Assembly (NCBI GenBank): GCA_035578905.1
Contig: JAQJVL010000105.1
Location: 372,001 to 436,000 of the forward strand
Origin: Stictocephala bisonia
Lineage: Eukaryota; Arthropoda; Insecta; Hemiptera; Membracidae
DNA length: 64,000 bases
Direction of reading: 5' to 3'
The position numbers and the translations under genes are program-made. The notes beneath the pieces were generated by a model that saw only the letters and a list, made by a program, of their open reading frames with translations, made no database searches and was not told the DNA's origin. Within the stretch, counting starts at the first letter, position 1. The number at the start of each line of letters is the position of its first letter. Shown one piece after another: positions 37,631 through 47,942 of this stretch.

Positions 37631-38343
37631 ATATAATGATCCCTTTTGCTTTCCAAGATTTTACAAAATTGTTATCTTGTCTTTTTGTGGTTGTAATTGG
37701 AAATAAGTTATCTATACACAATCTAAATTTAGATAAAAAGTTATAATAGTTGTCATGTACTGTTCAATTAAATTGGTAAGAGGAAAAATAACTTATTACA
37801 TTTGTAAGAAATTCGTCTACTTTATATTCTTTGGGAGTTTATTATAGCTTGTTTATTTTGAGTTTTACTTTTTTCCTAGTTAGTAATGGTAGCTTAATAA
37901 ATAGTACAATATAATGTGATAGTTACAAATCTAAATTAATATCAGGAAAAATATCATAGTTCACATTAGTCATAAAATTGTCAATACATGTTTGGACTCT
38001 GGAGTAGTTCTTGTTGGGTGTATTACATGTATAATAAACCTGTGGCTTAGTGTAATTAAATTAATTAAAGACTTTTACAATTACTGTGTCATTAAACATT
38101 AAATCTATGTTAAAATCGACAGTGATAATAATTTTCTAGGTATTTTTGGTTAATATACACTTGCATTTTCAATATAAGGATGCTTTTTGAAGTAGGTATT
38201 GTTGTCTAATTTTGAAAGGGCCCTTATGTCTCTCTCGTTGGAAAAAAAATAATATCCATCTTTTCCTCTTCATTTTTGGATTTTGTTGTGAGGTCTATCC
38301 AAAACAGTGATTTACTGAAGGTGACGTCAAGAAATCATTTTTC

Positions 38344-41300
38344 CTGCTCAGTTACTTAGGGTTGTTCAGTTGCTTCCTCTTCAGCCATTTAGGGTTGTTC
38401 AGTTCAAGGGTGGATTAGAGGGGGTGACCCTTGACCCCTGGACCTCCCGTTTCGATTATGGGTATTCCATAACCTCCAAACACTCCCCCCCCCTCCCACC
38501 GATATCTCTACAACAGACCAATTCGTCCCCCCTGACAAATGGTCACTAATCCGCAACTGGTTCAGTTGCTTCCTGGTCAGTCATTGAGGGTTGTTAAGTT
38601 GAATTCTTCTCAGTCACTGAGGCTGTTCAGTTGATTCATGAAAAGTAACTGAGGGTTGTTCAGTTGAAACCTCCTCAGTCACTGAGGGTTTGTACAGTTC
38701 CTTCCTGCTCAGTCACTGAGGGGATTTCAGTTGAATCTTTGCTCAGTCACTGAGGATTATTCAGTTCCTTCCTGGTCAGTCACTGAGGGTTGTTCAGTTC
38801 CTTCCTGGTCGGTCTTGAGGGTTGTACAGTTCCTTCCTGGTCAGTCTTGAGGGTTGTTCAGTTGCTTCATGGTCAGTCACTGAGGGTTGTACAGTTCCTT
38901 CTTGGTCAGTCACTGAGGGTTGTTCAGTTGCTTCATGGTCAGTCTTGAGAGTTGTACAGTTCCTTCCTGGTCGGTCTTGAGGGTTGTACAGTTCCTTCCT
39001 GGTCGGTCTTGAGGGTTGTACAGTTCCTTCCTGGTCAGTCACTGAGGGTTGTACAGTTCCTTCCTGGTCGGTCTTGAGGGTTGACAGTTCCTTCTTGGTC
39101 AGTCACTGAGGGTTGTTCAGTTGCTTCATGGTCAGTCTTGAGAGTTGTACAGTTCCTTCCTGGTCAGTCACTGAGGGTTGTACAGTTCCTTCGTAGTCAG
39201 TTACTGAGGCTTGTTCAGTTGCTTCATGGTCAGTCTTGAGAGTTGTCCAGTTCCTTCCTGGTCAGTCACTGAGGGTTGTACAGTTCCTTCCTGGTCAGTT
39301 ACTGAGGGTTGTTCAGTTGCTTCCTGGTCAGTTTTGAGGGTTGTACAGTTCCTTCCTGGTCAGTCACTGAGGGTTGTTCAATTGTTTCATGGTCAGACTT
39401 GTGGGTTGTACAGTTCCTTCCTGGTCAGTCACTGAGGGTTGTTCAATTGTTTCATGGTCAGACTTGAGAGTTGTACAGTTCCTTCGTAGTCAGTTACTGA
39501 GGGTTGTACCGTTCCTTCCTAGTCAGTCTTGAGGATTGTACAGTTCCATCTTGGTCAGTCACTGAGGGTTGTTCAGTTGCTTCATGGTCAGTCACTGAGG
39601 GTTGTACAGTTCCTTCGTGATCAGTTACTGAGAGTTGTACAGTTCCTTCTTGGTCAGTCACTGAAGGTTGTTCAGTTGCTTCATGGTCAGTCACTGAGGG
39701 TTGTACAGTTCCTTCGTGATCAGTTACTGAGGGTTGTACATTTCCTTCGTAGTCAGTTACTGAGGGTTGTACAGTTCCTTCCTAGTCAGTCTTGAGGGTT
39801 GTACAGTTCCTTCTTGGTCAGTCACTGAGGGTTGTTCAGTTGCTTCATGGTCAGTCACTGAAAGTTGTACAGTTCCTTCGTGATCAGTTACTGAGGGTTG
39901 TACAGTTCCTTCGTTGTCAGTTTCTGAGGGTTGTACAGTTCCTTCCTGGTCAGTCTTGAGGGTTGTACAGTTCCTTCCAGGTCAGTCTTGAGGGTTGTAC
40001 AGTTCCTTCCTGGTCAGTCACTGAGGGTTGTTAAGTTCCTTCCTGGTCAGTCACTGAGGGTTGTTCAGTTCCTTCCTGGTCAGTCTTGAGGGTTGTACAG
40101 TTCCTTCCTGGTCAGTCACTGAGGGTTGTTCAGTTCCTTCCTGGTCAGTCTTGAGGGTTGTACAGTTCCTTCCTGGTCAGTCACTGAGGGTTGTTCAGTT
40201 CCTTCCTGGTCAGTCACTGAGGGTTGTTCAGTTCCTTCCTGGTCAGTCTTGAGGGTAGTACAGTTCCTTCCTGGTCAGTCTTGAGGGTTGTACAGTTCCT
40301 TCCTGGTCAGTCTTGAGGGTTGTACAGTTCCTTCCTGGTCAGTCTTGAGGGTTGTACAGTTCCTTCCTGGTCAGTCACTGAGGGTTGTTCACTTGCTTCA
40401 TGGTCAGTCACTGAGGGTTGTACAGTTCCTTCTTGGTCAGTCACTGAGGGTTGTTCAGTTGCTTCATGGTCAGTCACTGAGGGTTGTACAGTTCCTTCTT
40501 GGTCAGTCTTGAGGGTTGTACAGTTCCTTCTTGGTCAGTCACTGAGGGTTGTTCAGTTGCTTCATGGTCAGTCACTGAGGGTTGTACAGTTCCTTCGTGA
40601 TCAGTTACTGAGGGTTGTACATTTCCTTCGTAGTCAGTTACTGAGGGTTGTACAGTTCCTTCCTAGTCAGTCTTGAGGGTTGTACAGTTCCTTCTTGGTC
40701 AGTCACTGAGGGTTGTTCAGTTGCTTCATGGTCAGTCACTGAAAGTTGTACAGTTCCTTCGTGATCAGTTACTGAGGGTTGTACAGTTCCTTCGTTGTCA
40801 GTTTCTGAGGGTTGTACAGTTCCTTCCTGGTCAGTCTTGAGGGTTGTACAGTTCCTTCCTGGTCAGTCTTGAGGGTTGTACAGTTCCTTCCTGGTCAGTC
40901 ACTGAGGGTTGTTCAGTTCCTTCCTGGTCAGTCACTGAGGGTTGTTCAGTTCCTTCCTGGTCAGTCACTGAGGGTTGTTCAGTTCCTTCCTGGTCAGTCT
41001 TGAGGGTTGTACAGTTCCTTCCTGGTCATTCACTGAGGGTTGTTCAGTTCCTTCCTGGTCAGTCGTGAGGGTTGTACAGTTCCTTCCTGGTCAGTCACTG
41101 AGGGTTGTTCAGTTCCTTCCTGGTCAGTCACTGAGGGTTGTTCAGTTCCTTCCTGGTCAGTCTTGAGGGTAGTACAGTTCCTTCCTGGACAGTCTTGAGG
41201 GTTGTACATTTCCTTCCTGGTCAGTCACTGAGGGTTGTACAGTTCCTTCCTGGTCAGTCTTGAGGGTTGTACAGTTCCTTCCTTGTCAGTCACTGAGGGT

Positions 41301-43319
41301 TGTTCAGTTGCTTCATGGTCAGTCACTGAGGGTTGTACAGTTCCTTCTTGGTCAGTCACTGAGGGTTGTTCAGTTGCTTCATGGTCAGTCACTGAGGGTT
41401 GTACAGTTCCTTCTTGGTCAGTCTTGAGGGTTGTACAGTTCCTTCTTGGTCAGTCACTGAGGGTTGTTCAGTTGCTTCATGGTCAGTCACTGAGGGTTGT
41501 ACAGTTCCTTCGTGATCAGTTACTGAGGGTTGTACATTTCCTTCGTAGTCAGTTACTGAGGGTTGTACAGTTCCTTCCTGGTCAGTCTTGAGGGTTGTAC
41601 AGTTCCTTCTTGGTCAGTCACTGAGGGTTGTTCAGTTGCTTCATGGTCAGTCACTGAGGGTTGTACAGTTCCTTCGTGATCAGTTACTGAGGGTTGTACA
41701 TTTCCTTCGTAGTCAGTTACTGAGGGTTGTACAGTTCCTTCCTAGTCAGTCTTGAGGGTTGTACAGTTCCTTCTTGGTCAGTCACTGAGGGTTGTTCAGT
41801 TGCTTCATGGTCAGTCACTGAGGGTTGTACAGTTCCTTCCTAGTCAGTCATGAGGGTTGTACAGTTCCTTCCTGGTCAGTCTTGAGGGTTGTACAGTTCC
41901 TTCTTGGTCAGTCACTGAGGGTTGTTCAGTTGCTTCATGGTCAGTCGCTGAGGGTTGTACAGTTCCTTCGTGATCAGTTACTGAGGGTTGTACATTTCCT
42001 TCGTAGTCACTTACTGAGGGTTGTACAGTTCCTTCCTGGTCAGTCTTGAGGGTTGTACAGTTCCTTCTTGGTCAGTCACTGAGGGTTGTTCAGTTGCTTC
42101 ATGGTCAGTCACTGAAAGTTGTACAGTTACTTCGTGATCAGATACTGAGTGTTGTACAGTTCCTTCGTTGTCAGTTTCTGAGGGTTGTACAGTTCCTTCT
42201 TGGTCAGTCACTAAGGGTTGTTCAGTTGCTTCATGGTCAGTCACTGAGGGTTGTACAGTTCCTTCCTGGTCAGTCGCTGAGGGTTGTACAGTTCCTTCGT
42301 GATCAGTTACTGAGGGTTGTACATTTCCTTCGTAGTCAGTTACTGAGGGTTGTACAGTTCCTTCCTGGTCAGTCTTGAGGGTTGTACAGTTCCTTCTTGG
42401 TCAGTCACTGAGGGTTGTTCAGTTGCTTCATGGTCAGTCACTGAAAGTTGTACAGTTCCTTCGTGATCAGTTACTGAGTGTTGTACAGTTCCTTCGTTGT
42501 CAGTTTCTGAGGGTTGTACAGTTCCTTCTTGGTCAGTCACTGAGGGTTGTTCAGTTGCTTCATGGTCAGTCACTGAGGGTTGTACAGTTCCTTTCTGGTC
42601 AGTCTTGAGGGTTGTACAGTTCCTTCTTGGTCAGTCACTGAGGGTTGTACAGTTCCTTCTTGGTCAGTCTCTGAGGGTTGTTCAGTTGCTTCATGGTCAG
42701 TCACTGATGGTTGTACAGTTCCTTCTTGGTCAGTCACTGAGGGTTGTTCAGTTGCTTCATGGTCAGTCACTGAGGGTTGTACACTTCCTTCTTGGTCAGT
42801 CACTGAGGGTTGTACAGTTTCTTCATCGTCAGTTTCTGAGGGTTGTACAGTTCCTTCTTGGTCAGTCACTGAGGGTTGTTCAGTTGCTTCATGGTCAGTC
42901 ACTGAAAGTTGTACAGTTCCTTCGTGATCGGTTACTGAGTGTTGTACAGTTCCTTCGTTGTCAGTTTCTGAGGGTTGTACAGTTCCTTCTTGGTCAGTCA
43001 CTGAGGGTTGTACAGTTCCTTCCTGGTCAGTCTTGAGGGTTGTACAGTTCCTTCGTAGTCAGTTTCTGAGGGTTGTACAGTTCCTTCCTGGTCAGTCACT
43101 GAGGGTTGTACAGTTCCTTCCTGGTCAGTCACTGAGGGTTGTACAGTTCCTTCGTAGTCAGTTTCTGAGGGTTGTACAGTTCCTTCCTGGTCAGTCACTG
43201 AGGATTGTACAGTTCCTTCCTGGTCAGTCTTGAGGGTTGTACAGTTCCTTCCTGGTCAGTCACTGAGGGTTGTTCAGTTCCTTCCTGGTCAGTCACTGAG
43301 GGTTTTTCAGTTGCTTGTT
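38344..43319. repeat. large minisatellite of 33/32-bp units
   Basis: About 5 kb, roughly 150 head-to-tail units. The main unit is cactgagggttgtacagttc plus cttcctggtcagt (33 bp). A frequent variant replaces cactgag by cttgag (32 bp). Other recurring variants change the middle (gttgcttcatggtcagt, ttcgtgatcagtta, ttcgtagtcagtta, ttcgttgtcagttt). Units are degenerate at the left edge (38344-38780) and homogeneous in the centre. Three of the six frames of a pure 33-mer lack stops, producing many overlapping ORFs (longest 179 codons, 42497-43036 +). The 32-bp units shift the frame, so I do not annotate these as genes. Confidence 0.97.
38405..38559. mobile_element. 155-bp hAT-type MITE inside the minisatellite
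   Basis: Ends caagggtggattag (left) and cagttgcggattag (complement of right), flanked by the 8-bp duplication gttcagtt (38397-38404 and 38560-38567). Removing it and one duplication copy restores a normal minisatellite unit. The interior is C/T-rich (actccccccccctccc). Confidence 0.7.
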
Positions 43320-43559
43320 ATAGGTATTTCCTTGTATTGGACCTATTACTTTAACTCTCAGAATAGATTGTCCATGTCATACATGTGTTTATGTGTGAGG
43401 TATGATTGTTGTCATTTTGTTGAACTATTGGCTATACAAAATTGAAGACTCGTGGGTTCTGTGGTCATATGGGTTCTGTGAAGCTGGTTTTCCTGTTAGG
43501 TGAAATTAGTAATTGTGCGGTTTTTGCAGATAGTGCCAGAGGTTTCTCTCTTTCTATCT

Positions 43560-44060
43560 CTCTTCATCCTTCCCTCATCCTCTCTTCAGCATAGGTTAAA
43601 GTGACCAATAGCTGAGTTAATACATCAAACAGTCTTCTGAGCATTTATTTGTAACCAATCAACTTCAGATAGCAGCTCATGCACACATCTGCAGCAAATT
43701 AACTGCCTTGGACAGTCTTTTGTTTCTATAATAAATGGGTGTATTCTCCTAGACAGTCACAATGGCAAAACGTCTTGTGAGATTGTGACAGATTCCATTA
43801 CTCATTTATGCTCTGTTGATTTGAAGATTTCAAAATAGGTGCTGTATTTATAATTTCAACACCCAACCAGGCCTGTCTTAGTAATTCTACAATAGCATTG
43901 GATGCAATTATCTTGTCTTTAAGACGCTTATTTTCTTGTAACAACTCTGCATTAGTAAGTTTTAAAGTTAAACTACTGTTTAGTAAATGGTTTTATCTTT
44001 GCTATCTGTTACTGACAGTCTATGAAAATAACAGTAGTGACAGCAGTGTATTGTCTGTAA
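43560..44060 (-). pseudogene. possible LINE ORF1-like relic
   Basis: The minus strand contains a coiled-coil-like segment (LTNAELLQENKRLKDKIIAS, about 43900-43975) typical of non-LTR ORF1 proteins, followed by degraded sequence to about 43620. No zinc knuckles are seen and the boundaries are uncertain. Confidence 0.35.
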
Positions 44061-44708
44061 ATACACTTGACTGTAAATTCATGCTCAGCAATAGATTGAG
44101 CTTAGTTGAAGTTTGTCATACCAGTAAGTCACTTATTTGTTTACCTGCATATGCATAGCTCACAATTAATTATTACACTAAGTGAAAAGTGAAAATAATA
44201 AAAAAACTTCCATGTGCAGTCATCATCTAAAGAGATTGATTTTAACTATCAGAAAATATAAAATAAAATTATTATAATTGTTGTTGGGAATAATCTTTAT
44301 GTATTACATTTATATCATTACACTATATAAAGCAGTATATGCCTAAGAACTGAAGTTAGGCAGAGTGGCCATACCACTTTACGAGACAATCACTGGTTTT
44401 ACACTAAACGTTCTGGTATCCCAAAAAGTGTTCATGTAAAATGAAACTGTCCCAGTTAAAAAATTAATAATGACTGGATATCTACCGGCCTAAAAGATTA
44501 AGTTGTGTGGTCAAATTGAGCTACGATTAAAACCTTGAAACTCTCAACACTTATGTTTTAAAAGAGATAAATTTTAATTAATAAATTATTATCTTTTTTC
44601 AAATAAGTCAAATTTGAAATAGAATCTGTCAAGTTCAACTTTATATTTAACTAAATACTTTTTATGGTTAGAATAAAACATAACAAGGATATTCATATTT
44701 TTACTTAC

Positions 44709-44927
44709 CCTGCATATTTCCCTGTGTATATAAGGTTTGGTACACAGGGGCTGACCAGGCCTCAAGGTTAGCCATTTATTGGCCACTCTGCGAGGGAGTT
44801 TTTTAATCAGATTGAAAGTGATCTTGCTGGGAAATATTTTGGTTTCCCTGTTTGCACGTAAAAACCTGACGATTGCTGAGCAATCAATACGATGCCAGCG
44901 ATGAGGTTGCTTGAAGCGGTTCAGCAA
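44709..44927 (-). CDS. possible exon of an unrecognised gene
   Basis: A minus-strand open stretch of about 73 codons, basic and aromatic in composition (RWHRIDCSAIVRFLRANRET, then LPRRVANKWLTLRPGQPLC), ends exactly at a strong donor (tgcagg^gtaagtaa, donor at 44708). An in-frame stop lies a little upstream, so it would be a first exon or would need an acceptor within it. The composition is more protein-like than in surrounding ORFs. I do not recognise the family and found no partner exon. It could be repeat-derived. Confidence 0.3.
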
Positions 44928-44929
44928 CC

Positions 44930-45760
44930 AAGTAAATTAACCTCAGATGACTCACTGGTGTACACTGTTGCTTTTAGAGTAGTGTGGCTCAGGGACTGAA
45001 GACCATTTACATACATTTTATGTATATCTAGGGTTGTAGTATCTCAGTTAAAATGTAATATTTTAAAATGTATTCCGTATCAAAAAGTGATTGATTGTCA
45101 GTTTGAGGAAGCCACCAATTTAAATTAGTTAATTCATCTAAAATTTATTGTTTTTGATAGCATATAAGAACAATGTCTTAATAATTATGCATGGGTATTT
45201 TGTAAAATATTGTTATCTTTAAATAACCATATTTAAATTGAATCAACTGGAGTCTTTATTTGTAAGCAACATTTTGTATTAGTAAAACACCATGGTGTAC
45301 TGTGTGAAAACGTAATACTGTAGTACTCACTCTTTTCTAAATTGAATATTTTTTTTATTAGTGATCAAACTGACTAAATATGTAACGATTTAAGACAGAC
45401 AGAATACATATGCTTGGTTCTGGGTTAACCACAACACAGAAGAACTCGGATTCCTTTGTCACCCGATAACCTTTCTGTTATCTTGGTTTGGCAGCCTAGT
45501 TGCTCATTAAATTGTATATTCCTGATTTAATTTCAACCATCATTTACACAAAAATAAGTTGATAACAAATTTATTGTAAATATGTTTATATAGTCAGTTC
45601 CAAAAACTAAAAAGTAAGATCTATTAAATTATACATTTTTCCAGGACATCGAACTCATCTAATCAAAATAATATATAGCCTTTACTTTTCGATGAAAAAC
45701 TACAGTTATTATCATTGGAACAATAATTACAGACTCAAATTTACTATATATTAAAATGCA
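44930..45760. other. AT-rich intergenic stretch
   Basis: No coding or repeat structure is recognised. Confidence 0.35.
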
Positions 45761-45763
45761 TAG

Positions 45764-45881
45764 ATTATAATGGAATACTTCATATGTATATTTAAATTAT
45801 AACTTGACGTAAGTTACTTTATATTATAATGGAATACTTCATATATATATTTAAATTATAACTTGACGTAAGTTACTTTAC
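45764..45881. repeat. 59-bp tandem duplication
   Basis: Two adjacent copies of a 59-bp unit starting near ttataatggaatacttcata, differing mainly by catatg versus catata. Confidence 0.9.
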
Positions 45882-45889
45882 ATTCATTT

Positions 45890-47655
45890 TCTAGACTTTC
45901 TTATGTTGAAATTAGGAAAATTTGCTATAAAAAATAACACATGTTATATTACTGATTTATTGAGTTGTTTGATCTTTGTGGCCCATCATTATTGATGTTA
46001 CAATAATATTTGTTGTTTACAATCGTTTTGATATCGATAAGGTATATCATTAGTTTTTTAATTACAAAACATTGCCGTCCTCTCTTTTTTTTTAATGAAT
46101 AGGGCCTTTTTTTTATGTGTCAGTGCCCTTTTATCTTAGTTAGTAATTAGATAAACAGTATAAAATATTAATATATTAAATGAATCTTTTGTATCCTAAG
46201 TGTTAATAAATTAATAGGTATTTTTTTACGTTCTTTTACTGATTAATCCTCTGTTCATCTGTTGATTGTATTCAATTTGAATTTAATTGGCTCCTCATTA
46301 TTTAGTAAAAACTCATATAATTTGTAAATATTTGTAGATGCCTCAATGGATTTTCAAAATAAATATTGGCTGTGGTAAGTAAAAATTAAATGGCAGTTTT
46401 GTAAAAAGTCATCACAATACTTTATTTGTATAAATACATTGTATCTATCTAAATCCCTACTATAAAATAAGTTAACACATAACTATTTATATCCCAAAGG
46501 ACAAATCTATATTGAAAAATATAACTCATTACAATTTATTAAAATAGTTAAACTATCAAAAACAATTAAAGATTAAATAAGTACTTGAAATAAATACATT
46601 ACATATGTACATTCAATTGCATAACTAATTATCAAATAAATTATAACTAATTTTTCAATACAAATACATATAATTGATTTTGATCAAAGTGTTTTGGAGC
46701 TTAAAAAAGTTAAAGAGACATTTGAGCCTCATAAACTCTTAAATTGATAACTTTTAAATAATTATACCAAATAAAAAACCATTGGATTGCAATTGATTAT
46801 TAGTATAGGATAATTGTATCTAACAAGTTATTTTTTCAACATAGTTTGCCGTAGAACTATAAAAATAATTTAACAGTCTCTAATGTAACTATAATATCAG
46901 GAAAGGCACTTAAATTACATGTACAATAATTTAAAATTTCATAATTGGCTAACTTAGTAACAAATTTGTTTATATTAAAATTATTAATGTTTGCCAATAA
47001 ATGACTGTTTTTCAATCAGTCACTACAAGGCTGGTAAGTACAATGACTAAGAAGAGCAATAACATGTTCAACAATAAACATCACAACTCTAATATAGTAT
47101 ACACTAATGAAGTAATTATTGGTAACACTAAACCCTGACTTTATAATTAACATCACTAGACAACAAAAACGTTGCCATTATATCTCACCGGGTGCTTCTT
47201 TGGTTCTAACCAAAGCCTTAATTCCATATTAACCAATCAGCCTTAAGGATAGCTGAAACTTTAACTTTGTCTCAGGATTATTTTATGAGGAACGGAATGT
47301 CACAAATGATCTTTGGAATGTACATTGTGGGTGTGACAGTTAAGTACACAGCAAACCATAACAGTTATTTGCCTACTTACTGTGTCAAAATGCAAAAATA
47401 ATTCAATATGAATTATAAATGAACCCCAATAATTAAGAAATCAATGAAGTGAAGACGTTTGTCTGTGCCAAGTAAGTTAAGATGGAAGACTACGATTGTG
47501 CGGTACACAACCTTGCCGTACTAATATATACACTAGCCTTCAGTTGATGATTCAAGCAAGCTCTTTCTCAGAATGATAAAAAATGTTTGGCTTTGTACAT
47601 AACAATATTGGGAAATTACAACAAATGTAACAACAATATAATGGGCAAGGAACAC
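45890..47655. other. AT-rich region including the likely Tret1 3' UTR
   Basis: Downstream of the Tret1 stop (minus strand). The best poly(A) signal I see is AATAAAG (complement of ctttatt) near 46424, which would give a UTR of about 1.2 kb. No other gene is recognised. Confidence 0.3.
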
Positions 47656-47942
47656 TTAGACCGCAATTGGCGTTGGCTTCAGGTTGGCAATGGAGCTCAT
47701 TCTGCGGGCAGTCCTCACTGGAACTTTGGGACCATCACCAGTCAGATTTCTCTCAATGTCTTCCAGACTCTTACCCTGCGTCTCCGGAACAAAGAACATT
47801 ACGAAGAACAAACTGACAAAGCAGCAGGCACCGTAGGTGAGGAAGGGTATGCTGTATCCTCCGGTGAATGTCTTAGTGATGACAAATGTGGTGAACCAGT
47901 TGAAGCTAGTGGCGATTGAAGCTCCAGATCCTCGAATCTTAG
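47656..47942 (-). CDS. Tret1: Tret1 common exon 6 (terminal)
   Basis: Acceptor gtacag at 47943-47948; the split codon g+ct gives Ala of LPAKIRGSG. Encodes the end of the cytoplasmic gate, TM11, TM12 and the tail with [16 protein letters not shown] and [16 protein letters not shown], then TAA (47656-47658). Confidence 0.95.

Larger units (their letters stand above)
36245..38310 (-). pseudogene. LINE endonuclease-reverse transcriptase relic
   Basis: In minus-strand order: an endonuclease part (37640-38200) with GDFNIDF-like and YSRVQTCIDNFMTN followed by an SHYIVLF-like motif; a linker (37000-37130); the RT start NEVKHVIMNLSNRQAFGWYY and LINKSFQECNFPDLL (36790-36960); a decayed KYFEKQFYLKQA region (36600-36700); FCDLS (about 36525); then DCVNHDVLIKKM and YLDEYRQRTVIALNS (36300-36457). 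The relic is interrupted by a solo LTR and by a short repeat insert. Indels and stops make it inactive. Confidence 0.75.

Noticed and set aside
37418..37636. 72-codon ORF
   Set aside because: It lies within the solo LTR and has no protein similarity I recognise.
42497..43036. 179-codon ORF in the minisatellite as a gene
   Set aside because: It is one of several overlapping repeat-driven ORFs on both strands, and 32-bp units shift the frame; there are no start context, splice or flank signals.
38344..43319. CRISPR-like array
   Set aside because: The units abut directly with no unique spacers, and the context is eukaryotic; it is a minisatellite.
47587..47919. 110-codon plus-strand ORF
   Set aside because: It is the antisense shadow of the last Tret1 exon.
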